This document shows, piece after piece, positions 1 through 10,266 of a DNA stretch of 64,000 nt. Both the position numbers and the translations under genes were made by a program. Source of the stretch: Leptobrachium leishanense (lineage: Eukaryota > Chordata > Amphibia > Anura > Megophryidae). The stretch lies in the NCBI GenBank assembly GCA_009667805.1, contig CM019063.1, forward strand, positions 198,504,954-198,568,953. Reading direction: 5' to 3'. Below the pieces are notes generated by a model. That model worked only from the letters and a program-made list of their open reading frames with translations, was not told where the DNA came from and did no database searches. Positions within the stretch are counted from its first letter, which is position 1. Each line of letters begins with the position of its first letter.

Positions 1-199
1 TGAGTCTGACGTCAATAAAGAATGCTTTTCTGCCATTGACTCGTATCCGGCTTGTCATTGTCCGCTCCGTGCTGACCTTTCTCCCGACAGAACTGAGTGG
101 ATTCCGGTAACATGACAACTTCAGAAAGGGACCTCCACCAGGCCGGGCAGAAAATTCCTGATGGAAGAGATATAGGGGTCTCTGGACTCCACTTATCTC
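1..199. other. unassigned sequence at window edge
   Basis: I see no recognisable gene or repeat boundary here. A 70-codon open frame on the minus strand has no recognisable motif and is probably chance. The stretch could be the edge of a repeat that continues outside the window. Confidence 0.3.
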
Positions 200-683
200 C
201 ACTTATCGCGCATAATTTTAGCAACTCCTAAAAGCTGGTGCTAATGGCAAATTTGAACAACCTGGCTAACCCCAAATATCCAAGCCCATAAAAAGGAATG
301 CACCAAAGCACAGTGGCCCATTCAAATCATACCAAACCAATACAATGGATGAAGTTGTGTGTGCATGTTTTATTGCTGCAGCATATGTGCTCAGATTGAT
401 AGTGGCAGATGCAATTTGTTGACATGAGACAGGTGTGGTTCTTAATTCTGATTAGCTGAATCTCGAAAAGAGACTGCGCGCGCAAAGATTTTTGCTCGAG
501 ATGGTACTGCGCGTGCATTAGGGTGCATCCTGTTTTCACGCGCAATTGATCGGCGGAAAAAAAAAGCCACGAGGATTGTAATTCCAGCGGTGATTTGTGC
601 ATGCAAAACTTTAATGCTTGGCGCAAAGATTTTCGCTTTGCGCAAGGATTTTTGCGTGAAGATTGTAATTTAGCCCCTAATGT
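200..683. repeat. long MITE-like repeat, ATTACA-end family, fragment
   Basis: This stretch aligns by eye with 34005-34513. Shared landmarks are AAAGCTGGTG near 234, TTGCTGCAGCAT near 373 and a run of CpG-rich GCGCAAA words near 600-650. It ends with ATTGTAATTTAGCCCC, the reverse complement of the GGGGC..ATTACA ends seen in several other elements here. No protein is encoded. The left limit is uncertain. Confidence 0.5.
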
Positions 684-823
684 TCAATTCTAGGAACTGA
701 TCAGTAAGCATCCAGACCTGAGGAAGAGAGGTTATATTCTCGAAAGCTTGTCTTATAAATGTGTCATTTGTTCAATAAAAAAGGTATCACTACGTACTGT
801 TATACTCGTGATTTATACATATA

Positions 824-2465
824 CAGTCAGGTCCAGAAATACTGGGACATCAACACAATTCTAACATCTTTGGCTCTATACACCACCACAATGGAGTTGG
901 AATGAAACAAACACAATGTGCTTTAACTGCAGACTGTCAGCTTTAATTTAAGGGTATGTACATCCAACTCAGGTGAACGGTGTAGGACTTACAGCAGTTT
1001 GCAGATGTGCCTCTCACTTGTTAAGGGACCACAGGTAATGGGACAGAATAATAATCCTAAATCAAACTTTCCCTTCTTAATACTTGGTTGCAAATCCTTT
1101 GCAGTCAATCACAGCCTGAAGTCTGGAACGCATAGACATCACCAGACGCTGGGTTTCATCCCTGGTGATGCTCTGCCAGGCCTCTACTGCAACTGTCTTC
1201 AGTTCCTGCTTATTCTTGTGGCATTTTTCCTTCAGTTTTGTCTTCAGCAAGTGAAATGCATGCTCAATGGGATTCAGGTCAGGTGATTGACTTGGCCATT
1301 GCATAACATTCCACTTCTGTCCCTTCAAAAACTCTTTGGTTGCTTTTGCAGTATGCTTTGGGTCATTGTCCATCTGCACTATGAAGCTCCGTCCAATGAG
1401 TTCTGCAGCATTTGGTTGAATGTGAGCAGATAATATTGGCCGAAACACTTCAGAATTCATCCTGTTGCTTTTGTCAGCAGTCACATCATCAATAAATACA
1501 AGAGAACCAGTTCCATTGGCAGCCATACATGCCCACGCCATGACACTACTACCACCATGCTTCACTGATGAGGTGGTATGCTTAGGATCATGAGCAGTTC
1601 CTTTCCTTCTCCATACGCTTCTCTTCCCATCACTCTGGTACAAGTTGATCTTGGTCTCATCTGTCCATAGGATCTTGTTCCAGAACTGTGAAGGCTTTGT
1701 TAGGTGTTGTTTGGCAAACTCTAATCTGGCCTTCCTGTTTTTGAGGCTCACCAATGGTTTACATCTTGTGGTGAACCCTCTGTATTCACTCTGGTGAAGT
1801 CTTCTCTTAATTGTTGACTTTGACACACATCCATCTACCTCCTGGAGAGTGTTCTTTATCTGGCCAACTGTTGTGAAGGATGTTTTCTTCACCAGGGAAA
1901 GAATTCTTCGGTCATCCACCACAGTTGTTTTCCGTAGTCTCTTTTGGTGTTGCTGAGCTTACCGGTGCATTCCTTCTCTTTTAGAATGTTCCAAACAGTT
2001 GTTTTGGCCACGCCTAATGTTTTTGCTATCTCTCTGATGGGTTTGTTTTGTTGCTTCAGCCTAATGACTGCATGCTTCACTGATAGTGACAGCTCTTTGG
2101 ATCTCATCTTGAGAGTTGACAGCAACAGATTCAAAATGCAAATAGCACACTTGAAATGAACTCTGGGCCTTTTATCTGCACATTGTATTTGGGGTAATGA
2201 GGGAATATCACACACCTGGCCATGGAACAGCCGAGAAGCCAATTGTCTCATTACCTTTGGTCCCTTAACAAGTGGGAGGCACATCAGCAAACTGCTGTAA
2301 GTCCTACACCGTTCAGCTGAGTTGGATGTACATACCCTCAAATTAAAGCTGACAGTCTGCAGTTAAAGCACATTGTGTTTGTTTCATTCCAACTCCATTG
2401 TGGTGGTGTATAGAGCCAAAGATGTTAGAATTGTGTCGATGCCCCAATATTTCTGGACCTGACTG
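824..2465 (-). mobile_element. Tc1/mariner transposon, copy 1
   Basis: The element begins CAGTCAGGTCCAGAAAT at 824 after a TA and ends with the matching inverted repeat CCAGGTC-type terminus at about 2465. The first roughly 200 bp and the last roughly 200 bp are near-perfect inverted copies, so the terminal repeats are long. It carries one minus-strand transposase reading frame. Internal sequence and ends match the element at 53401-55047, so at least two copies of this family lie in the window. The right flank reads TG where TA is expected, probably a point change. Confidence 0.9.
1077..2107 (-). pseudogene. Tc1 transposase (DD34E), frameshifted
   Basis: The product would cut and paste its own element. 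Reading starts at MRSKELS (ATG at 2107) with an N-terminal HTH region (KPIREIAKTLGVAKTT) and continues to FATKY and a stop at 1077. The catalytic triad is present: D in WTDETK, D in DNDPKHTAK and E in SPDLNPIEHAF. Compared with the copy at 53654-54689, about 7 bp are missing near 1937, which breaks the frame between the DNA-binding half and the catalytic half. Restoring those bases would give about 345 codons, normal for Tc1. The catalytic half (1077-1922) remains open. Confidence 0.88.
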
Positions 2466-2500
2466 TGTATATATATATATATATATATACTTTATATATG
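2466..2500. repeat. AT dinucleotide microsatellite
   Basis: A TATATA run directly abuts the right end of the Tc1 element. It is a plausible TA-rich integration target. Confidence 0.8.
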
Positions 2501-3249
2501 TCTTCTATAATGACATTTAGAGAGCAAGTTTTAGCAATCTATCAGCATTTCCGCAAGGAAAATCATGATCCCAGCAATATTCATGAACTAGCCCAGTTGT
2601 CAATAGATTTTTACAAAAACGACACAAATACATAAACCCTCTCTATCCCACATCCGACGTGCGCGTTTCCCTGCTCGCCTCATCGGTGAAGCATCGACCA
2701 TATAGTCTGTTTATTTATAAACCACAATCCTCCAAATCACATGTGAAAATTTAGATTTTTTTTCACTTTTGGTCAGAATTGTGTATTTTCTCAGAAAAAT
2801 GCAGTATCAGGTTCCCATTTTTAGTTTTTTCAACAAGTGTACCCCAGAGAATATATAACCACAAAGGGTGGATAAAATGTGAAAAAAAATGTATTTTACA
2901 TACTGTAATCTGAATGAAACTTTTTTTTTACCTTTTTTGTTATGGCATTCTGACGGGACATGACATGTACACCTAATAATTACATATTTTGAGTCTGCTG
3001 AAAAAAAGGATATAGAATATGTCTGGGTCCTATAATAAAATATTAAAGCAGTGGGCACACCAGAAACATTCCAGAAAAACAGATGTTTATTTGTAGACAG
3101 CCCGAGGGCCAAAAAAAAAAGCAACATTTCGGCTCTAAGTCTTAAACATGCATAGCAGGGCTCGAGTCCTGCGGGAACGCGCGGGAGCAGCACGAGCGGA
3201 GATTATAAGCATTTTCTTAAAGGGAATTCTAATCTCAGCTTGTTACCTA
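2501..3249. other. gene-free stretch with old repeat fragments
   Basis: No gene is visible. The part at about 2765-2930 aligns with 13335-13480 inside the nested hAT-like element (shared words TATTTTCTCAGAAAAATGCAG and GAATATATAACCA). Near 3156 a CAGGGCTCGAGTCCTGCGGG terminus resembles the CAGGGGTCAAGTCCTGC terminus at 53078, suggesting the end of a hAT-type repeat. Confidence 0.4.
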
Positions 3250-3333
3250 TACACTATATTGCCAAAAGTATTCGCTCACCCATCCATATGCGAATCAAGG
3301 CAGGTGAGCGAATACTTTTGGCAATATAGTGTA
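3250..3333. repeat. minimal mariner-type MITE (hairpin)
   Basis: CACTATATTGCCAAAAGTAT at 3252 is repeated in inverted form ending at 3331, with TA on both outer sides. The two arms are about 30 bp and the spacer only about 22 bp. This is the characteristic end of a widespread Tc1/mariner family, reduced to almost nothing but its ends. Confidence 0.85.
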
Positions 3334-3398
3334 TAAGAGACACCTGTCCACAGAAGCAATCAATCAATCAGATTCCAAACTCTCCACCATGACCCAAG

Positions 3399-3446
3399 AC
3401 CAAAGAGCTGTCAAAGGATGTCAGGGACAAGATTGTAGGCCTACAG
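3399..3446 (+). pseudogene. Tc1 transposase N-terminal fragment
   Basis: One frame reads TKELSKDVRDKIVGLQ, which matches the start of the first helix-turn-helix of Tc1-family transposases. About 16 codons are recognisable; sequence on both sides has decayed. It lies just right of the 82-bp hairpin, so both may derive from one broken element. Confidence 0.6.
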
Positions 3447-3639
3447 GCCATCCTTTTTGGATGATAGTATTTTGATTTGCATATGGCAGACTTCTCTCTA
3501 ATGGCACCATAGTGTCTGTGAAGGCTGTAACATGGCCTACAGCCGAGATCTCATGAAAGCGCGTTACAGCCTTCAGAAGCCAGCGTCCACGTGGAGGAGC
3601 ACGCAGGCGCTCGGAGGAACACACGGGTTACCTGATCCT

Positions 3640-4135
3640 GAAGTCTGTGCTGAGTAAGTATAGTTCTGGCGGTCTGACTACCTGGGTACATTCAATTCTG
3701 GGGGGTCTGATTGTCTGGGTACGTTCAATTGTGGGGGTCTGACTGCCTGAGTATATTCAATTCTGGGGGTCTAACTGCCTGGGTACATTCAATTCTGGAG
3801 GTCTAACTGCCTGGGTATATTAAATTCTGGGGGTCTGTGCTGGTTATGTATAATTCTGGGATGCCTGTGCCTGGATATGTATAATTCTGGGGGGCCTGTG
3901 CAGGGTATATTCAATTCTGGGGGACTGTGTCTGGGTATATGAAACTTTGGGGGTCTGTGCCTGGGTATACATAATTCTGAGGCCTGTGCCTGGGGATATA
4001 TAATTCTGGAGGGTCTGTGCCTGGGTATACATAATTCTGGGGCCTGTGCCTGGGTATATAGAATTCTGGGGGTCTGTTCCTGGTTATATATAATTCTGGG
4101 GATCTGTGCCTGGTTATATATAATTCTGGGGTCAT
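3640..4135. repeat. minisatellite, unit about 28-31 bp
   Basis: The unit is of the form CTGGGTATA(C/T)ATAATTCTGGGG followed by a CTGTGC link, with starts at 3961, 3990, 4021 and 4050. The minus strand stays open through much of it, giving repetitive PRIIYNQ-like peptides that are by-products of the array. The unit is clearly related to that of the array at 45897-47270. Confidence 0.85.
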
Positions 4136-4750
4136 TCAATTCTCACCCATCCCTAAATGTCTACATCTGTTAGAAAAGAAGAACAAAGACTAGATGAACT
4201 ATTCTACAAAACACATCTATTTTATATACAAGATAATCCTGGATAGAAATTCTAAGGACACTTTCAAAACCATGGAAACCTGACCAAGATAGTGTCTCAC
4301 CATAACTTTGCCTGAGCCGAAGTGGTACTCAGAGAGGCAAAGTTTCTATCTCCTGCAAAAAATATGATCTTAATTGTATCAGCTATCCATGAGAACTTTT
4401 AACTGCTACCTTTTTATGTAACAAACTCACCCCATGACTTGTCCTATCAGCTGGATATGTGATCTACCCATGTTAAAGAAGAAATAAAAAGAAACCATAT
4501 ATGGTTTTTAAACTATTGGACGTTTGCATCCAATGTTCACAAATTGTTTGTTTTATTTGTTCCAAAAATTTGGTGTAATGTGGAGATTTCTTTACACTGC
4601 TTAATAACAGGTGAGACATCATGAAAATATTATTCTCCTGCATATACACTTTATTAGACACAAAACTGTACTTTCTGCCTAGGAATATCTATTTATTAAA
4701 ATATCTATGGAAAGAAAAGTAAAGGGTTGGTGAAGTTCACATTAAAGGCA

Positions 4751-5312
4751 AGTGGCACTATTCCCTAGTAAATGCTACCGTTATCGTTCGAACGTTTAAG
4801 CATTATTGCTAGGATGAATGACTTTAATGCATGCCTCCCATATTACCTTCCTTACGTTAAACCCATAAGAAATCACTTTACGCATCAATGATTGTGCAAG
4901 CTTCTGTCGGCTTACTGTGCACTGCTTTGCCCATCCTTTACTTAACATGGGGAGCACAATCATTATTATTATTATTCTTTATTTTTAAAGCGACAGCATA
5001 TTCCGCAGCGCTATCATTAATCATTAATTAGTGTTAAGGTAAGCAAGGTATTACAAAGTCCTAGTGCTAATTACCACAGGGATGTGCAAGGCAAAATTGT
5101 AGCTATTCCTGAAAGCTGGTACTAAATTATTCTGTGTTTGCAAAATCATACCGCAAGTATCCCAGTGGTTAGAGCTGCGTTCTGAGGCGAGGTGTCAAGG
5201 TAGTGCCTGCCCCGGAATCTCGCACTAAAACGGGGACGATACGGGGAAACGGGCAGGCGTAGGTTTCCCCGTTAGCATCCCCTTTTAACGCACAGTAGGG
5301 AATAGGGTCCAA
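4751..5312. repeat. MITE-like element downstream of TAS2R
   Basis: Inverted ends CACTATTCCCTAGT and GCACAGTAGGGAATAGGG bracket about 560 bp with no coding content. The interior includes CTTAACATGGGGAGC, shared with several other repeats in the window, and an AAAGCGACAGCATATTCCGC piece. The same element is present beside the second TAS2R, so it predates the duplication. Confidence 0.55.
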
Positions 5313-5698
5313 GGTAAAGTAACATTTAATATAATGATTTCAATATGACATTCATAGGAACATTCTAAGTTACAATTAAAAAAACAATCTTTTTGCTGTG
5401 ACTAACAGATTCTTCATGGTCTGATGGATAAAATATGTAAGTAGGTCTAATGCTGCACAGTTTCTTTGTTTTATTCTTTTAGGTCTTATATGTTTCTTTA
5501 GTTCATGGCCTGACAGCCTAAATGTCAGTGTTGAACATCCTTTGAACTATTTGAAACACAATCCTACGAGTCATGTTTCCGTTGCTTAACACAGCACAAT
5601 CCAAACCATTGTACGAATTGTAAAAGACTGTGGTAAAGTTATAATAAATGTATTTTTTTGGCAAGGAAAAAGTCATCTTACATGAATAAATATCATTA

Positions 5699-6676
5699 TC
5701 ACATTGTTACATCATGCTTCTGATCTTTGAGTTTAATGAAGACAATATTGGTTGTCTCTGCCTCCTCACTGCTCGTTTTCTCATAAAGTCGAAGTATGCT
5801 GAGTAATATCTTTTTAAGTTTAGGACTTCCAAGGATCAGTATAATAGATTGAGTAGGAGAATAGCTGTAAATGACCATTAGGCAGGCACAGAATCCAGGG
5901 CTACTTGGTGGGAAAACGTCCACAAACAAAATAATCTCAGAGATGTAGAAGGACATGTAGAGAAGAAGTAGACTACCAACAGTACGGGCTGCTCTCTCTC
6001 TGGCTTCTGCTCGTTGACTTTGTGTATTGTTTCCTTTCTCTGCTACATTATTTGGGGACTTCAGTGACCTAATAATTAATCCATTGGAAATAGCTACGAG
6101 TAGCAAAGGCAGCGTACAGCCAATGATGTTACTTGGAAGCAGATATGTGAGGCTCAACTTGGGAACGCTATCATCCGACGTTTCATTATTCGACACATTT
6201 CCACTGAATGAGTCCCTGTAATTGCTCCAAGCTGATGGGACACTGATAGCTATAGATATGAAGACTGATGTCACAAGAAAGATTGGTACTAGGGTAGAAA
6301 TACCCAGTTTTAGGCGCATCAAAAAAGGATGTGTGAATATAACAATCTGCAAACAGTAGTAGACAGAAAGGCAGACAGTGAACCAGAAGCTAGAAAAGAT
6401 GGGACAGAGAAGCAAGGTATTTATAATGGCATAGACTCCTTCTGAAAAGTACAAATCACTCCAGAGAACACTCAGGAAGTCATTGGCTGTCATAACAAAT
6501 TGGAAGATGATGTTTGATATTCCCAATGTTACCATGATAAGGTCTGAAGAACCGAGACTCTTGCCTTTTGCCTTTTCAATCAGATTTACAGATAGTATTA
6601 TACAGTTTGATATAGTTCCCATAATAGTTGTAGCTCCCAAGATGACCATGGATATAAGGAGAAAGACGGGTAGCAT
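5699..6676 (-). CDS. tas2r: bitter taste receptor type 2 (TAS2R)
   Basis: A seven-helix plasma-membrane receptor of the TAS2R family, expected to bind bitter compounds and signal through gustducin-type G proteins. Single exon, 325 codons. The start is the first ATG of the open frame (MLPVFLL), the same Met as in the other two copies. Family marks: Asn in helix 1 (GTISNCII), SSDLIMVTLGISN in helix 2, WFTVCLSVYYCLQI then FTHPFLMRLK at helix 3 and loop 2, and SPTQSIILILGSPKLKK at helix 7 and the tail. Two N-glycosylation sequons (NVS, NET) lie in the second extracellular loop, as usual for TAS2Rs. No break is seen. A splice-acceptor-like TTTTTTGTTTTTCAG lies about 45 bp upstream, so a 5' non-coding exon is possible. 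The ligand is unknown. Confidence 0.95.
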   Translation of the reverse strand: MLPVFLLISMVILGATTIMGTISNCIILSVNLIEKAKGKSLGSSDLIMVTLGISNIIFQFVMTANDFLSVLWSDLYFSEGVYAIINTLLLCPIFSSFWFTVCLSVYYCLQIVIFTHPFLMRLKLGISTLVPIFLVTSVFISIAISVPSAWSNYRDSFSGNVSNNETSDDSVPKLSLTYLLPSNIIGCTLPLLLVAISNGLIIRSLKSPNNVAEKGNNTQSQRAEARERAARTVGSLLLLYMSFYISEIILFVDVFPPSSPGFCACLMVIYSYSPTQSIILILGSPKLKKILLSILRLYEKTSSEEAETTNIVFIKLKDQKHDVTM

Positions 6677-7094
6677 AATCCCCACGTGGGAGTATGGAAA
6701 ATAATTTACATCCGACTGCTGAAAAACAAAAAATTGGAAAGTGTGGGGTTAATCATGCATGTGCAGATACAAATGGTTGACAAATGCTTTTCTTACATTC
6801 AAACTTGGTAATCTTGACTATTTGCATACAGTATGTAAAAATTGCTTCAGGAGTGTTTGAGAGTTTGCTTTTAATAATGATTTTTAACAAGCATTCTCAA
6901 AAGCTTGTTTTTCCTTTATAACTAGGACATAGCAATGTTTTTTGTGGTGGGGGATGTGACTTGACTTTATGATTACCAGTATGACAACTTCAGCAATAAC
7001 CAAAGGTATATTTTTGAATATCTGTACAGCTTGTTATTAAAGAATAATTTATATTTCATTTTTTTGGCAACCCCCACTGTAGAAAAAAATTAAA
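6677..7094. other. 5' flank of TAS2R copy A
   Basis: No gene. On the minus strand a pyrimidine tract ending in CAG lies just upstream of the receptor start and is conserved in copy B. No TATA box or other promoter element can be assigned with confidence. Homology to copy B ends near 7040. Confidence 0.4.
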
Positions 7095-7195
7095 CAGGGT
7101 TAATCAGAGAGACATCTGGCCCCAAAATGTCACCAAACAGGGAATTTCCCTGTACAGTGACATTTTGGGGCCATTCGGCTATTCAGAGAGCAGGC
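7095..7195. repeat. MITE fragment (AGGGTTATTC family)
   Basis: CAGGGTTAATCAGAGAG resembles the ends at 8166, 38877 and 62385. It is followed by a hairpin whose arms are TGGCCCCAAAATGTCAC and its complement (7113-7176). The equivalent position in the element at 38876 also holds a hairpin of different sequence. The right end is missing. Confidence 0.5.
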
Positions 7196-7277
7196 ATCTT
7201 GAATGTCAGCCAAGCCTCCAGGTCACATCCCACCCACTGACATCCTCGCCATATGTGTGAGGATGTCAATGGGCCAG

Positions 7278-7963
7278 TTAACACCCTAGCTGCCAAGTGG
7301 AGATAGGGGGATCCTTTTGATCCCCCTATCTACCGATCCGTGGCAGCTAGAGGGTCATGTTTTATAACATCCGAGAAGCCTGATCATGGCCTTTCCAATG
7401 ATACAAAACAAGACTAGGTTTGTTGCAATAAATAAATAAATAAATAAAATAATAATTAAAACAATTGAGTTTTTAAAAAAATATCTGTCTGGGGGCGTTT
7501 AATTAAATAGGACTTAAGCTGGCATCTAAAAATGATGAGCATAAAACGGTCAAAATGAGCTGAGCGCACAGAGGTGAAGTGGCTCAGCAGTGAAGGATTT
7601 AAATAGAAAAAAACATGTAAAAATTGGGTATTTCTAATCTCAGGACAAAGTCTTGAAACTACTTAGCCGGAGTCTTTTTTGAGGGTTGTAGATTTTGGGG
7701 ATTACATTTTGAAAAATTGAGTTTTTTCCATTTCTTCACCATAATTACATTTTTTTTTTTTTTTAGTAGATTATAGGATATAGAAATAATGGTATCTTTT
7801 AGAAAGTCTATGTAATGGCAGGAAAACGGTATATAATATGTGTGGGTTGCATAAACAAGTAAGAGGAAAATTTGACCTAAACACAAATAACGCAGAACCG
7901 TAAAAACAGCAGTGGGCACTAAAGACGGACTTTTGTAAAACCGCCCAGTCACTGAGGGGTTAA
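7278..7963. mobile_element. piggyBac-like MITE
   Basis: TTAA lies at both borders (7278-7281, 7960-7963). The right 340 bp match the right end of the large piggyBac-like element at 55405-60902, with shared TGTAAAACCGCCC and GTCACT(A/G)AGG words just before the TTAA. No transposase remains. The left border is less certain than the right. Confidence 0.6.
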
Positions 7964-8165
7964 AATAATGACTCAATCTTAAAAAAAAATGTACACATTG
8001 CTTTTTTTGGAAACACAACAATACCACTCTATGGCAGTTATTCATTTACAGTCATATGATGCTCTCATAATTCAGATTGTATTATTCAACCGATGAAAAT
8101 CCACTCTGCCACGAATCATTTCCTATATTCTATATATATATATATGTCTTAATTCCAAACTCTTG

Positions 8166-8968
8166 CAGGGTTATTCGAAGAGAGCAGATCTGGCCTCGAA
8201 CTTGCGCCGAACAGCAAATTTCCCCATACGTTCAACTTCGTGGCCACTCAGCTATTCAAAAGCTGGCAATTCAGCAAATATTGGGGAATTGCCAGCATAA
8301 TACGGTGATCTCTGGCAGCAGTGAAATCCCCATAAAGCAGCAATGCATCTATTCAGAGTACACCGAAGAGCATTGAAATGTCAGTGAAATGCCCTGATGT
8401 TCGATGGTTTCATTTGACAGGTTTAATCAGGCGAATCCCATAGGTTTCAATGTTAAAAATTTTCCTGTTTTTACTCTATCTAATAAACCGTTTATTCTTT
8501 TAATTAGCAGCAAACAGTCTCTTTGTTTATTTTTTTTTAGGAGTTTTTTGTAAGTTTTCAGGATTTTTCAGCAAAAAAGTTTTCTCTTTTTTTTAAATAG
8601 CGTTTTTTTTTCTATAACAGACCTTTTTATTATTATTCATTGGACCTTATATATTAGTTTCAGGCATTTTCGTGCAGTAGTTCTTTTGCAAACAGCTTTT
8701 CAAAGTCGCGGTGTTCTTTTTTTAACCTGTATGTCAGCATGTGGGCTGGGCGGTGCGGTGTTTGGCGGATCATTGGCTTTTTTCAGACGCGTTCAGCGGG
8801 TTTGCAGCAGATCGTCGGGTGCATTCGACTCGTTGTAGCGGCTTATCGGACCAGATCTGATATTTTCGGTTGTTGTTCAGCAGTTTTTCCTTTCAATTCG
8901 GCAGTTGTACAACGGCTTTTCCCTGCACTTCAGGGTTGAGGAATTTCGGTGCTCTTTGAATAACCCCT
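8166..8968 (+). repeat. MITE, AGGGTTATTC family, about 800 bp
   Basis: Ends CAGGGTTATTCGAAGAG and CTCTTTGAATAACCCC are inverted repeats. The interior (GTTTCATTTGACAGGTTTAA, AATCCCATAGGTTTCAATG, TAATAAACCGTTTATTC) is shared with 38876-39758, 42054-42383 (inverted), 52145-53035 (inverted) and 62385-63189. There is no coding capacity; a 66-codon open frame in it is chance. The superfamily is not settled: some flanks suggest a TA target, one suggests about 7 bp. Confidence 0.75.
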
Positions 8969-9235
8969 TTGGTGTTTCATTTCATACTAAATTTAACTAT
9001 ATTTATTCAAATGCAGTGTAATACAGTTGCACATAGACAAATTAAAAGTTGTTTTAACATGAAGAAATATGATAAATTCAGTGAGTTGTAGATAGGAGTA
9101 CATAGAAATAAAAGATACACTGCCTCCCCCTAATTTTGATTTTTGTTTTGCAATGCCAAAATCAGTAAGACATTTCAATCACTTAATTTATACATTAATG
9201 GGTTACTGAGAACCAATTTTGGCCGATTGTACATC

Positions 9236-10266
9236 TTGTAGAGTGGAGATGTTGCTGGTGAGAAGGAGAAGCTAAGTTATTCTGGCCATAGTTAAAACAT
9301 ATATAGAATTGGCACTAAAAGCCTGTAAAAAAGTTGTGTTTCCATTTCTCTGCAGACACAAACATAAAAGCAGATCTTATCTATGTTACACATTGATGTT
9401 CTTCCTTGGGATTACCTATGGTTGCTTCTCATTCATAGTAATATTGAGGCTCCATAGAATCTTATAGCGTGAGTCAATATGTAGCTGCTATCCTGGACAA
9501 TCTCGTACTGGTGGTGTCTTCTCGCAGTTGTGCTCTGTCAGTATCCTCTAAATTACGATGGCCAAATTTATGTTCTTATATCCACCCCCGTAAGTAAAGG
9601 GTTGTTTCAGCACTACTTTGATAATTATTATTTTCACATATGTATGATTCCCAGTACATCTACAAATGATAGGTTTACATCATATCATACATTTACCCAT
9701 TTTCATTGAAGAACACACTATTTTAAGCTGTATCCTCCCTACTGGATTCCTTTTCATACCCTGCGGAAAACAGACAACGTAATGGTCATTCTAAAAATAC
9801 TTACTAACCAATCCTATGGACTCCATTGAGAGGATGCGTGCAGCTGCGCTTAACGCTGCCGCGCGCATCCTGGGGGATAATGCACGGTAACAATGCAGGC
9901 AGTATTTTTTGCACCTGCATTGTAATCTAACGGTAAAACAGGCGCGCTAAGGGGAAAACTGCGAGCGCAGTTATCTCTCCTTACCGCCCCAGTTTTACCG
10001 CTAGGAATGTAATGTGGCCCCAGATGTGGACTTACTAGCTGTAAAAAGCCTAAATGTATGCGACTTTCCTTTATATGTACAGTACATACTCCTTTCCATT
10101 TCTGGGTTAAGTCTCATTCTCGAAATAAAGATACCTTTGGACGTTCTTCTGTGTACTAGTTAAAAAGATGCCCATAAGAAATCTTATATAAAAAATAGAT
10201 GGTTTATTCTCAGAGTACAGGTCATTGGCTTGCAATGTTGGTACAATACGTCTTAAATGCAGCAAT
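9236..10266. repeat. segmental duplication block A2
   Basis: Aligns with 36054-37550 (shared GCTGGTGAGAAGGAGAAGCT, CCTTGGGATTACCTATGG, TCATACATTTA.CCATTTTC, GACGTTCTTCTGT). This copy lacks about 100 bp near 9784 and has a repeat insertion at 9813 in place of about 430 bp of copy B. No gene is visible in either copy. Because it follows the TAS2R block in the same order in both places, it is probably part of the same duplication. Confidence 0.8.
9813..10021. repeat. MITE-like repeat (ATTACA-end family) inside block A2
   Basis: Carries CTATGGACTCCATTGAG, AATGCAGG and GTAAAACAGG words found again at 24938-25647 and 61383-61600, and ends ATGTAATGTGGCCCC. It is absent from the matching position in block B2. 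Confidence 0.55.

Larger units (their letters stand above)
4136..7040. repeat. segmental duplication block, copy A (contains TAS2R)
   Basis: This block aligns with 19692-24757. The match begins with CCATC..ATGTCTACATCTG directly after the minisatellite and runs through the 3' flank of the receptor, the receptor and about 350 bp of its 5' flank, ending near ATATCTGTACAGC. Copy B carries a 2.1-kb foldback insertion absent here, so this copy shows the pre-insertion state. Confidence 0.88.

Noticed and set aside
718..752. Possible hammerhead (CTGAGGA, GAGAG/CTC stem, GAAA)
   Set aside because: Stem III would be AGCUUGU, which does not pair properly, and there is an extra A before stem II. The layout is similar to the real candidate, but I cannot support a ribozyme.
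5699..6676. Vomeronasal or olfactory receptor identity for the three receptors
   Set aside because: They lack MAYDRY-type and V1R motifs, whereas the FTHPFLxRLK and LILGSPKLKQ motifs, loop-2 sequons and length fit TAS2R.
5699..6685. TAS2R start three codons upstream of MLPVF
   Set aside because: The codon at 6685 is GTG, not ATG. The ATG at 6676 is shared by all three receptors.
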